A stretch of DNA of 64,000 nt from Calvatia gigantea (lineage: Eukaryota > Basidiomycota > Agaricomycetes > Agaricales > Lycoperdaceae): the NCBI GenBank assembly GCA_025093985.1, contig JACAAK010000012.1:1674001-1738000 (forward strand), read 5' to 3'. The notes below the pieces were generated by a model, which was not told the origin of the DNA, did not search any database, and saw only the letters and a list, made by a program, of their open reading frames with translations. The first letter of the stretch is position 1; each line of letters starts with the position of its first letter. Made by a program: the position numbers and the translations under genes. This document shows, in pieces, positions 47,429 through 56,478 of this stretch.

Positions 47429-48090
47429 CTATCCATTAGGGCTCAGTGTGAAATTCAACAATACCAAACATCAGTTTGCAAATATGGTTTTAAACTGTTT
47501 GCAAACACATTTTAAATTTATACCCCAAATTCCCTGGTTTTTAATTGTAAGAAGATTCCAAACATATGTGTGGGGTGGCCAGAGGGTTCCCATGATTCAC
47601 AGCAAGCAATCATCATGATCAAAATTACTTAGTTGCCTTCAAGACCTCAGCACCACAAATGTCAATGTTGTTAACAATGGCCTAGAGAGCTGGCCAGAGG
47701 GTGGATCCACCAACATTAAATATGATGAAGACCTCACTGGGCCTGTTGCTGGCTGGATGGGTGCTGCCCATGCTTGGTAGGACACATCATGTTTGTCAAC
47801 TCACTTATGTATTATTGATTGAGGTCCTCCCACACTGTGTGACACTGCTCATACCACTTGATGATTTTGAGGCCATTAATGGATATGCATTGTGGTGGGA
47901 CAAATGACATCCTGGAAGGTGGTGAACAGGAAGCAAACTGGAATCAGGAACAGGGGCATTTTGTAACACACAATAAATTAAAAACCATGGTTTGCAAACA
48001 TTTCTTACCTGTTTTTAGTGTAAGTAACCAAATGTTTGCAAATGTGGTAAGATATTTCTGGGGAATTTCACACCAAGCCCTACTATCCAT
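47429..48090. mobile_element. Non-autonomous hAT-type element with 8-bp target duplication
   Basis: The element proper spans 47437-48082 (646 bp). Its left end is TAGGGCTCAGTGTGAAATTC. Its right end, reverse complemented, is TAGGGCTTGGTGTGAAATTC, so 18 of 20 bases agree. It is flanked by an exact direct repeat CTATCCAT at 47429-47436 and 48083-48090. An 8-bp duplication with TAGGG/CAGGG ends is characteristic of the hAT superfamily. Subterminal TTTGCAAA motifs occur at both ends, two or more per side and palindromic, as expected for transposase-binding sites. No transposase frame is present, so it depends on a source element elsewhere. Confidence 0.88.
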
Positions 48091-48109
48091 ATCCATGTAA
48101 CTTAGCACT

Positions 48110-48531
48110 CATACAACCCATGAGCATTCTTGTGTAACAACCACTATCATTGGGACTCCAATAATGCGCCATGACACTCCAGTAATGTACAATGCAGTAA
48201 TCCAAAACTTTTCAAAACAAAGTACCATCACTCTCGATCCCAATAGGGGAGCCACTCGTCTCAGGCCTTTTAGCCTTTGCAATCTCTCGTCCTCCTTTCC
48301 AGGTTGCGCCTTCCAAAACCTGTGCAAGTGAGAGTTGGGCTGGAGTGAGGCTGAGTTTTGAGCAGATGAGATCAGCGACCCGGTCCCTATGATATGATTT
48401 AAGTAGTGTGAGTACGTGGGTTAGGCTGGGAGTGGAGGGGAGGAGAGGACGTACAACTCGATAACGGTTATAGCTCGCCATTCGACAATCGCGGGGTGAG
48501 GGTGGTGCGGTGGGTAATCCGGACTTAGGGT
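48110..48531 (-). pseudogene. Duplicated 3' fragment of URC4
   Basis: This is a partial copy of the URC4 gene at 54.8-56.5 kb. The last exon (LTPAQLSLAQVLEGATWKGG to the stop) and about 100 bp of 3' flank are repeated with few changes. The preceding intron and part of the previous exon (PKSGLPTA) are also present. Homology ends abruptly near 48531, where F-box sequence begins. It lacks everything upstream and cannot be functional. Confidence 0.85.
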
Positions 48532-49454
48532 CTGAAATGCGTGAAGAAGAACACCTCCCAGCTCCCGAATGGATGGCTTAGATTGATGTCGAAAACTTGT
48601 AGATGGTGCATGGTGGTAATGTCGTGGTTAGGGACATCTGACATATCCAGTTTTGTCCTGGCGCAGTAAAACTCTTGTAACGTCTGGACTTGTGCGAGGA
48701 TGTCGAGACATCGTTCAATGGCGACGTTCTCAAGATGCAAGACCCGGACAGAACGGAGTGACAATTGCTGGGATGAAAAACACAACCCATCAAATGAAAC
48801 ACTTCTCATGTGCGGCGCGTAGGAGGAGAGATGAGTAAACCACGGAGGCATAGGTTTACGGCCAACGAAAGACAGGGAACGCAAGTCATCAAAAAGGGAA
48901 CCCTGGATAGCAGTAACGAGTTTGTAAAAAATCTCATACGAGTTTGTAATAGATAACGTCAGCCACCGAATCTTTGTAGAGTTATCCATAAAGACTCGTA
49001 TCAAGTCTTGCGCTGTCTGCTTCGGCGATAAGCCATCCAGATGAAGTTCGAGGCGTACAGAATGTGTTCCAACATTCTGGAAGTACAGCCGTAGAAGTTC
49101 GACGTCAGAAGGGCGAACTGGGCGTTTGGAATTTGGAATGGTGCCGATGGTTCTCCAAAGGGAGGGGCTGTTCCATATAACTTGGCGCCATCTATAGCAG
49201 ACAGCACCAAGTATGAGTGGTGAAGGCAACAAGTTATCGTATTCGTCGGTTGTGCACGCGTGTCCGAAGATAGCACACAAGATTTCATTGGGGAGGACAC
49301 GGTCGGAGGAGTGAATGTGGTTGAGTCTGCGGAGATGAGATACACTTTGCACGAGGGTTTGTCGGATCTCTTCGTCAAAGTTACGACGTCGGCTCGTAAT
49401 TTTCTCGACTTCGTCTTCCACAAAAAGGGAATCAGCTGAGATGGGCATTCCCAT
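48525..49454 (-). CDS. F-box protein, 3' end replaced by URC4 fragment
   Basis: This is an uninterrupted frame of 309 codons. An N-terminal helix (EEIRQTLVQSVSHLRRLNHI) precedes the F-box (VLPNEILCAIFGHACTTDE, then LILGAVCYRWRQVIWNSPSLW). Leucine-rich repeats follow (IRWLTLSITNSYEIF, LFDDLRSLSFVGRKP, SLRSVRVLHLENVAI). The protein ends FFFTHFRP. A paralog at 43.2 kb continues FRFLNLRKLVW at this point, so this copy has lost its C-terminus. Its stop codon (48525-48527) lies in URC4-derived DNA. F-box proteins of this type act as substrate receptors of SCF ligases; the truncation removes part of the LRR region. Confidence 0.75.
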   Translation of the reverse strand: MGMPISADSLFVEDEVEKITSRRRNFDEEIRQTLVQSVSHLRRLNHIHSSDRVLPNEILCAIFGHACTTDEYDNLLPSPLILGAVCYRWRQVIWNSPSLWRTIGTIPNSKRPVRPSDVELLRLYFQNVGTHSVRLELHLDGLSPKQTAQDLIRVFMDNSTKIRWLTLSITNSYEIFYKLVTAIQGSLFDDLRSLSFVGRKPMPPWFTHLSSYAPHMRSVSFDGLCFSSQQLSLRSVRVLHLENVAIERCLDILAQVQTLQEFYCARTKLDMSDVPNHDITTMHHLQVFDINLSHPFGSWEVFFFTHFRP

Positions 49455-50049
49455 AGAGATCGCTGCTGGTAATTAAGACCGGGGGAAGGCTTGTTGATGG
49501 GTTTTGAGCGTATAAAGGTCGAGGTTCTTATTTATATGGACGTTTACCAGGCTTGATTAATGATTGTTGCAGCCTGTAAGATCGCGGGAATAATCCATCT
49601 TGAACTACTTATCAGGAGGAAGAAGCCTCCGTAACTCCAATGATGAACGTTGAACGTTGAGCTTTTGAACGCCGAAATCCATGTGGGACTTCTTCCATCT
49701 TTGACACAGGGAAGCCACAAGGCACTGAGGAGGACAAATATATCGAAATAATAGAATGTCACACTTGTTCACGTGACATTAGATGATTGATGGTCAGGGA
49801 ACAGTTTGTTATTTTTTTAAGTTTATCAGGAATTATTCATCCTTCAAGCTAGCTTCAGCGCTTCAGCTTCAGTGACGCCTCGTGGCCCTCGTTAGAGTCG
49901 TCATACCTCATTCACTAAATGGACCGTAGCACGTTGATCAGGCATTCACCGCGGCACCCCCCGTTAACCCCTGTCCCTCTACATCCACGACTTGTCCGGA
50001 ACACGTCTTTCTGAAAGTCGATTTTCCTCACAATCTTAAAGTCTCTTCA
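49455..50049. other. Intergenic stretch, F-box promoter side
   Basis: This 0.6 kb lies between the F-box start and the NACHT remnant, which is transcribed away from it. A CACGTGAC motif occurs near 49770. No gene is seen. Confidence 0.4.
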
Positions 50050-50830
50050 ATGCCTATCCTCCCCAAGGCCCAGAACGTCGTCATCAGCAATGCCTGCTTT
50101 AGGGATGTCACCAACAACTCGATTAGCGAAACTGGTAAGCTCGGTCAACAGATGCGAGCGAATGAGCTAATCTCCGTCAGGTATCGATGTCCTACGCGAA
50201 GCGTCAAATCCCGAAGCCACTCATGATTCCTCCGCTCGTGCGTATTCATCCCGGTGCTATCCTGGGACCTGTGAAGAATACGTCAGAGATGTCGTAGACT
50301 AGGCTGTCCCCGCTCCTGGCGACATCCGTACACCTCTATACTGGATGAGCGGCCCAGCCAGGGTTGGTAAATCTACCGTTGCTCAGACATGCGCTGAGCT
50401 TGTCCAGGAACTCGGGACGCTCGGCGCCACCTTTTTTTTTTCGGCCAGTGAGCGAGATAAGCCGGAGATGTTCTTCCCTTCAATTGCATACCAACTCTGC
50501 ACTATCTGTTCTGCCTATCGTGAAATTGTTGATAAGAAGATCCGTCATGACAAGACTCTTATTAACAAATCAATACCGTTCCAGTTCCGCTATTTGATCA
50601 AGGAGCCATTGCAAGAGTTGGCAAGAAGTGGGAAAGGAATTGGGAAGCGGATAGCAGTGTTCGTTGATGGACTCGATGAATGTTATGGAGCAGATGCACA
50701 GCGCTAGATCATCCACACTGTTGCCGTAGCGGTGTCCGATGACACATTTCCTTTGTGTTGGGCGTTCTTTAGCCGCCCGGAACCACACATCGAAGCCGTG
50801 TTCTCCAGTCCCGCCGTCGCTGCTCTGTGC
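50050..50830 (+). pseudogene. NACHT-domain NTPase (NLR-like) remnant
   Basis: Fungal NACHT proteins resemble animal NLRs and act in non-self responses. The start (MPILPKAQNVVISNACFRDV) and an intron leading to GIDVLREASNPEATHDSSAR match the usual Agaricomycete lead-in, ending CYPGTCEEYVRDVVD. Then comes a TAG where Trp is expected. Walker A reads WMSGPARVGKSTVAQTCAEL (family GPAGVGKS). Next are GATFFFSASERDKPEMFFPS and IAYQLC. Walker B is IAVFVDGLDECYG. A second TAG follows AQR. Sequence then continues in the same frame (WAFFSRPEPHIEAVF) before decaying near 50830. Two in-frame nonsense codons cannot be explained by base-insertion errors, so this is a true pseudogene. Confidence 0.8.
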
Positions 50831-51055
50831 TCTATGACCACTCTCTCCCGTTTTGCACTATGGTAATGGAGAAAATGGGTTTGACCTCAGAGGTGACTTC
50901 GGGGGTGTCCTCCAATTTCGCAGCATTACTCTGCCTGTTCTCGCAGAAAATCTCCCTCATCAGTCGCATCTATCTCTCAGGAGCTTTCATACCCATATTC
51001 ATACCCTTATGCGCATGTCCAAGGACAAGAACGGTTTTCGTTCCGGCACTTTACC

Positions 51056-51623
51056 ATGATGGACGAATTTGGTCCGGGGAGCCGAAGCCGGGATGGGAAG
51101 GAGGGAGCAGAGTCGGACACAGCGACGTTGTTCCATCAACAGGCACATGCAGAGCCCGTGCCTGCAGACGGAGCTGTCGGGAAACCTCAAGTGCTACATG
51201 TGTTGCCCGAAGTTGGGGTGATGTCCCTAACATCCTTCACGGCACATGAGGTGCAAGCTTCCGGACGACCGCTACAACAGCAGTCTCCTGATCAACTTGA
51301 CAGTTATGCGAAGAGGTTCTATCCTGTGGATTTCGCCGGGGTGACCCAACAACAGTCCAACGATCCGAACGCTCAGAATCCCGGGACCGCGAAGCACGAA
51401 ACTGCCTTCACTTGATGGAAAGCCCTACACACTTACGTGCCCGTTGTATCCCTGCGAGAGACTGTTCGAGCGGATGGAACACCTCGAGCGACACCTTCGA
51501 ACACACACACTGATGGAAATACCATACTTATGTCCGGGTTGCCCTAAGAGGTTTTCAACCAATGACGACCTGGAACAACACCTCAGAACGGGAACACGAT
51601 CTTGCCGGTCCCGTGCTCGCTGA
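51056..51623 (+). CDS. C2H2 zinc-finger protein
   Basis: Two adjacent fingers lie near the C-terminus. The first is [19 protein letters not shown], with a Cys-X4-Cys and His-X4-His arrangement and the linker [11 protein letters not shown]. The second is [17 protein letters not shown], whose final His is not found (HLRTGTR). The pattern resembles fungal Msn2/Azf1-type DNA-binding fingers, so a transcription factor is likely. The upstream part ([20 protein letters not shown]) is rich in Gln, Ser and Asp. The same frame stays open upstream to about 50905 with SYPYSYPYAHVQGQERFSF, so the real start or an upstream exon may lie there. One extra A near 51398-51401 must be removed to join the two parts. 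Confidence 0.65.
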
Positions 51624-51750
51624 CATGACTGGTGAGGCTGAAAGGAGCATCATGGGCGCGCATGTTGGAATGACAAATCTGGGCTGAAGCCGATTGGCAT
51701 AGGTCATAGCATTGTGGAGATCGGACGGCACCTGACACTGAAAAGCGTCA

Positions 51751-52509
51751 TGTACGCGTCCTCCTCCCACTACTCCACTTCACCGACGACGCCTTTCACT
51801 TCCGAGAACGATGACCAAGACACCGACCCCGAAAATCCCATTTCCGAGCCATCCAGAAGTCCGGATCATACACGATTTCCTAATTCGGAAGTCCCGACCA
51901 CGGAAGCTCCAACCTCCGAACTCCACCTCGCCCGCCTGTACTTCTCATTTCCGACTCTAAAAAACTTACGGACCGCTTTTCTATTCACTTATTATACTCT
52001 TTCTACATTCCTCATAATTTAGAACCTCATAGAATGAGCTTCCGGCCCGTTTTCATCCCCGCTAGTATGTTTTTTCTTTGTTCTCTCTCTAAAATTTACA
52101 TTCTACTCTTTGTAATTCGGGCGCACAGCCCACCATTCTCCTCTATAAAAACCTGTATACTTTGTTGTAGTCAGGTAGCTACGAATTAGCCAAGTTTCGC
52201 CTCGAAGTCTCTGTCTCTCGTTATTTCTCTAATCAATTTCTTGCTTTCTCTCTTCTCTCTCTTGTCTCGACACCGAATCGCCACGCTATCGTAAACGCCG
52301 CCTTCCGAACGTTCAGTAATCGCTCTCGGCACCTTTCCGGACCCTTTTCGTATCGTTCCGAGCCTTCGGAACAGAATTATCCATCGTTCCATTGTCTGAT
52401 CATCTTCGTGATCTCCACTCCTACCCGCTCTTTCCAACCCAATCCCTTTGGTCAAGAACAACGTCGGACGGACGCCGACGTGTGCACCTAGCCGTAATCT
52501 CCCTCTTCA
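51751..52509 (+). repeat. Putative 5' LTR of a Ty3/gypsy element
   Basis: The stretch before the gag frame begins TGTACGCG and ends CCTCTTCA. It contains a TATAAAA box at 52144-52150, followed by pyrimidine-rich leader sequence. Just after its end, TTGGAGCCCACCGCGAGG could serve as a primer-binding site. No second LTR was found in the window, so both boundaries are inferred. Confidence 0.4.
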
Positions 52510-52598
52510 TTTGGAGCCCACCGCGAGGGAGGCTTCTTGACCAATTTAATCACCTATCCTAATCACACAAGCCCCTATCCTTATCTCGCCAGTCATCT

Positions 52599-53489
52599 AT
52601 GCCTATGCCGTTGCGACCAGAATCACCCGAACCACAGCCATTACCATTCCGACCCCGATTTGCGGCTGATGATGCCAACAACCCATTCCAAACACCATCG
52701 CGACCATCATTTATTCCTGCCCACTGGACTCCAGGCATTCCAGCACCTCATCAATCAGTTCCCTTTCCAACTCCGAGACATGCTATGCCTGCGCCGCATG
52801 ACAGGAGTGCTCCGAGATTTGATGGACATCCCCTCTCGTTGAAGCGCTTCTTTGATGAAATTGATATTCTTGGACGAAACAGTCAGCTTACTGGTCGAGA
52901 AAAGATTCAGCACTCACTTTGGTACCTCGACTGGAAAGAGTATGAAATCTGGCGAAGCCAACGCGCAGCCCAGGGAAATGACTGGGACACTTTTAAAAAG
53001 GAAATTATGGCACTTTACCCTGGAGCCGATGAAGATCGCAAATATACTATCGTTGACCTCGAAATTCTCGCTGATAGGCAATCCCGGGAGCCCATGCGTT
53101 CGCGATACCAATATGGAGAGTATTACCGGAATTTTGTCACCATCACAGAGTGGCTCTGGATGAGTGGCGAAATCTCTCGACGAGAACGTGACACCTTATT
53201 CCTCAATGGTTTCGACCCGGCATTCAAGCAAAAGGTGCTTTCACGGCTACAAATCAAGTATCCTGATCACCCCCTGTACAAACCATGGCGTATGGAAGAC
53301 GTTCACGAAGCTGCGAAATTTTTCCTATCCGCGAACTCAGCTTCGAGCGAGCCAGGACCTCACCTCATTTCACCAACAATTCCCCAACCTCACTATACAG
53401 TCCCAGCAGCCATAGAACCACCACGAGAGACCTACGATCTCCACAGCATTGACCGTGGACCTGGTTTCTTATTTCTTTGTCTTTTTTAA
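52599..53489 (+). CDS. Ty3/gypsy Gag protein, element truncated after gag
   Basis: Gag forms the retrotransposon capsid. The 296-codon frame opens with a proline-rich head (PESPEPQPLPFRPRF), then FDGHPLSLKRFFDEIDILGR. Next come REKIQHSLWYLDWKEYEIW and WDTFKKEIMALYPGADEDRK, the capsid N-terminal domain of Agaricomycete gypsy gags. RERDTLFLNGFDPAFKQKV belongs to the second capsid half. No zinc knuckle, protease or reverse transcriptase follows. The frame ends in FLFLCLF shortly after a sudden change of composition near 53460. The element is therefore a 5' fragment: LTR plus most of gag. An intact capsid frame without pol could be a recent truncation. Confidence 0.8.
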   Translation: MPMPLRPESPEPQPLPFRPRFAADDANNPFQTPSRPSFIPAHWTPGIPAPHQSVPFPTPRHAMPAPHDRSAPRFDGHPLSLKRFFDEIDILGRNSQLTGREKIQHSLWYLDWKEYEIWRSQRAAQGNDWDTFKKEIMALYPGADEDRKYTIVDLEILADRQSREPMRSRYQYGEYYRNFVTITEWLWMSGEISRRERDTLFLNGFDPAFKQKVLSRLQIKYPDHPLYKPWRMEDVHEAAKFFLSANSASSEPGPHLISPTIPQPHYTVPAAIEPPRETYDLHSIDRGPGFLFLCLF

Positions 53490-53639
53490 CACAGCTACTT
53501 TCTTTTATTCTAAGGGAATGTCTTGAGAAACGTCCCGATATTCCTCTTCAATCTTTAGAAGCTCCTTTTCAAGAGTCGAAACTTTGAACTGGAATGCCGT
53601 CGCCCCTCCGAGTCAGGCTCAAATGACAAACCTCCTGTA

Positions 53640-53770
53640 TTGGGCCTTAATCTCCCTCCTTTCTAGGTAGCACCTTCCAATATCTGTGCGGTTGAGGTTG
53701 AGTTTCGAATGGATCAGGATCAGTGATCCGATCTCGACTTATACATGGTAAGGGCGCAGCCTCGTACTGT
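53640..53770 (-). pseudogene. Second, degenerate 3' fragment of URC4
   Basis: The plus-strand text CCTCCTTTCTAGGTAGCACC, followed by a TTCCAATATCTGTGCG block, aligns with 54910-54945 of the URC4 last exon. The splice region and GATCAGTGATCCGATC also align, with several indels. It is more diverged than the 48.1-kb fragment. Confidence 0.6.
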
Positions 53771-54828
53771 AGCTGAGATACTATGATAGGGTAGGCAGAG
53801 TGTAAAAACACGAAAAGTTCGAAGGAAAAAGGCAAAAAAAATAGTGACTAATTCTGTTTACTGCCCAAGGACTGGCGGACTCGGAAGTGCTGATGCATGA
53901 TGCCTATCTTGAGGCTTCTCAAGCCCCCACCCACTCTCGTTTGATCATTAAACCAACCTCGATTCAGACTCCCATACTTCCTCCATAAGCCGAAAACACC
54001 TGGAGTACAATCTTAATTCTATGTCGCAAGAGGGTAAGAAATCGCTCCCATAGTGTGTGTACACACATAAAAAGGGCCCATACATCGTTATCCGGATGTC
54101 CCCCCACCACCCCTTGATAATGGCGGCGGCTTGAAGATGCTTGGTGTCATCTCGCCGACGTCCTTCCGTCGCTGGAATAATATCGGGCCTGCAGGGTAGT
54201 ATGAATTTGCGAGCAATTCGAGGTATCATAAAGATCTCTGGGCTCGCAGGAGGGTTGAAGATGGGGCGAGTGAACAAGCCCGACCAGCGATGAGTGAGCA
54301 AGTCCAGCCAGCGGCGAGTGAGGGAGCTGAGCTAAGAGCGGGTGGGCTATCTCAACCTCTGGTGAGCCAGTTCGAGCCTACGAGCAGTCACTCCGGGCCT
54401 ATTGAGGGTGAGCCCGAACCGGTAGAGGTCCAGTCCAACCCGACGGGAGACCAACCCAGATCCGAAGAGGAGGAAGGAGGAGGTTCAGTTGGGCTGTTGG
54501 AAAACCTGCTCAAGGCATGGAAGGGTCCTGTTCAAGCGTTCGGAGGCCCCACGTAAGCGAGTGAAGAAATCAGTGAAGAATAGTGGTATGAACACCAGTT
54601 CAAGGGGACTGGTCGTTCTAGGGTGGTAGCTTTAAACACGGAAGTGTAAAGATGTATCTCCACTGTACTTATAGTAGGCCAAAAACGCATCGCTTCGTAA
54701 ATTGTATCACCCACCTGCGAACCTCTGCACGGCTATCCGTGTAGCATTACACAGCCCATGAACGTCCTCGCGTAACAATTATTATCATTGGGACTCCAGT
54801 ATTGTACAATGCGACAATCCAAAACTTT
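53771..54828. other. Spacer with no convincing gene
   Basis: A plus-strand frame at 54290-54556 is acidic and repetitive but isolated, with no recognisable domain. The last 100 bp is URC4 3' flank, shared with the 48.1-kb fragment. Confidence 0.35.
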
Positions 54829-56478
54829 TCAAAACAAAGTACCATCGCTCTCGATCTCAATAGGAGAGCCACTCGTCTCTGGCCTTTTAGCCTTTGCGAT
54901 TTCTCGTCCTCCTTTCCAGGTAGCGCCTTCCAATACCTGTGCGAGTGAGAGTTGGGCTGGGGTGAGGTTGAGCTTTGAGCGGATGAGATCAGCGATCCGG
55001 TCCCTATGATATGATGTAAGTGGTGTGAGTACGTGGGGGAAAGGAATAACGTACAACTCGATAACGGTCATGGCGCGCCACTCGACGATCGCAGGATGTG
55101 ACGGTGGCGCGGTGGGTAATCCAGATTTAGGGCCTGTAGGTAATAAGCCGGGTTTGAGGGTGAGTACGCCGAGGTCCACGAGTAGACCACCTAATAGACC
55201 AGTATGTAAATAATAAATAAATAAAAAGAAGTAAGAAAAATCGGAATACCATTGCGATACTCGGGTAAACCAGTCATATCCTCCAATCCCTGGACGTTCC
55301 AATGTAGAACTTTTTGGAAGATCTCGACTAGGCTGTATGTCAACCACTGTGTTAATTTATGGAAAGGTACGAGGATGTCAGATTCGTTGCTGCTGCTTGC
55401 TGTTTGGGCGAGGGAGGGACAGGGCCAGACGTCACCGAGAGAGATGCCACCGAGCGAGATACGGGAGGGCCAGATTGGGTTGAGACCTTCGAGGAGGGCT
55501 GTCCAGAGTGCAGATAGAGGGACCGTGAGGGGTGTTGTTGGAAGGGATTGGGATTCCAAAAAGTCTAGCACAATAAAGAATGAGCGGGGAAATGTGGATA
55601 AAAGGATAGTGTGGAGGAGAGGACGTACCGAGGATGTTGCCTGGTCTGCCTTCTGCACCGAAGAATTGAGGACTTGCGGTGAGAGCTTTGCTGAGGTTGG
55701 TGAGGAGCGAAGAGCGGCCTTCGAGTCCGGTGAGTGGGTTCGAATCGGAGACCTGCATAGCTTTAGCTGTACGTTCAGGTGTTATTTTAGCAAGACCAGC
55801 AGCTAAAAAATGTATAGATCAACATGAGTGCGTCATATCTTGGACCCTGTGGATGGAGTAAAACTCACCATCGACGCAGTAAGGTTGTTGAGGATCGCTG
55901 CTAAAGAACCCATTCTGGAACATATGTGCACTTGCGAACGCCTAGTCCCTCTGATCGACTGAATATCTTGTTGGTGGTAGGTTCGGTGTATTTCCATAAG
56001 TTTCCGGCTCCGGCATCGAGAAGGACGGAGACGAGGAAGAGGTCGATTAACCTCCGGGCTCTTTCTTTTTCGTCTACGGAGGACCATTTGGCGAGGAGAG
56101 GTTCAACTCGAGGCAGACCTGCGTCCAGGTGACGCCAACGGCCATGTGGAGGGATCTATGGATTGTGTTGATGTGAAGCTGGGAGGTGGGAAAGGGAGGA
56201 AAGAGCATACATTGGCTGGATCGGAGTTGTAGTCCCGCTATCAACATGGAGTGAGTTCATACAAGTAAATGAGATGTCGGAGTGCTGAGATGAAGTACCT
56301 TGATGATATTCAAACAAAACTCGGCAACGGTGTCCTCCTTTTCGGGATGGTAATTAAAGTACTCGAGTTTGCCTTGAGTGGCTAGATCGTGTACGCGTGA
56401 ACAGCGTTCACGGATGGCTGGGAGAGTGCGAAGGTATGCTGCTTGTGTCTGGGAGTTGAGATTGCCGAGTGGGTTCAT
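54829..56478 (-). CDS. URC4: Uracil catabolism protein 4 (DUF1688)
   Basis: URC4 belongs to the URC pathway of pyrimidine degradation, defined in Lachancea kluyveri; its enzymatic role is unsettled. The start at 56478 (MNPLGNLNSQTQAAYL) leads to RTLPAIRERCSRVHDLATQG. Exons then give PPHGRWRHLDAGLPRV, RARRLIDLFLVSVLLDAGAG, FSRSEGLGVASAHMF, NPLTGLEGRSSLLTNLSKAL and FFGAEGRPGNIL. Next are NPIWPSRISLGGISLGDVW, LVPFHKLTQWLTYSLVEIF, and GLPEYRNG joined to GLLVDLGVL. The last exon is LTPAQLSLAQVLEGATWKGG to ESDGTLF. These are the DUF1688 signatures in order. Six or more introns keep frame with no extra bases. This appears to be the intact source of the two fragments to its left. Confidence 0.92.

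Noticed and set aside
54290..54556. Acidic 88-codon open frame
   Set aside because: It is isolated, low in complexity and without splice context; it has only a faint resemblance to a fragment at 57.5 kb.
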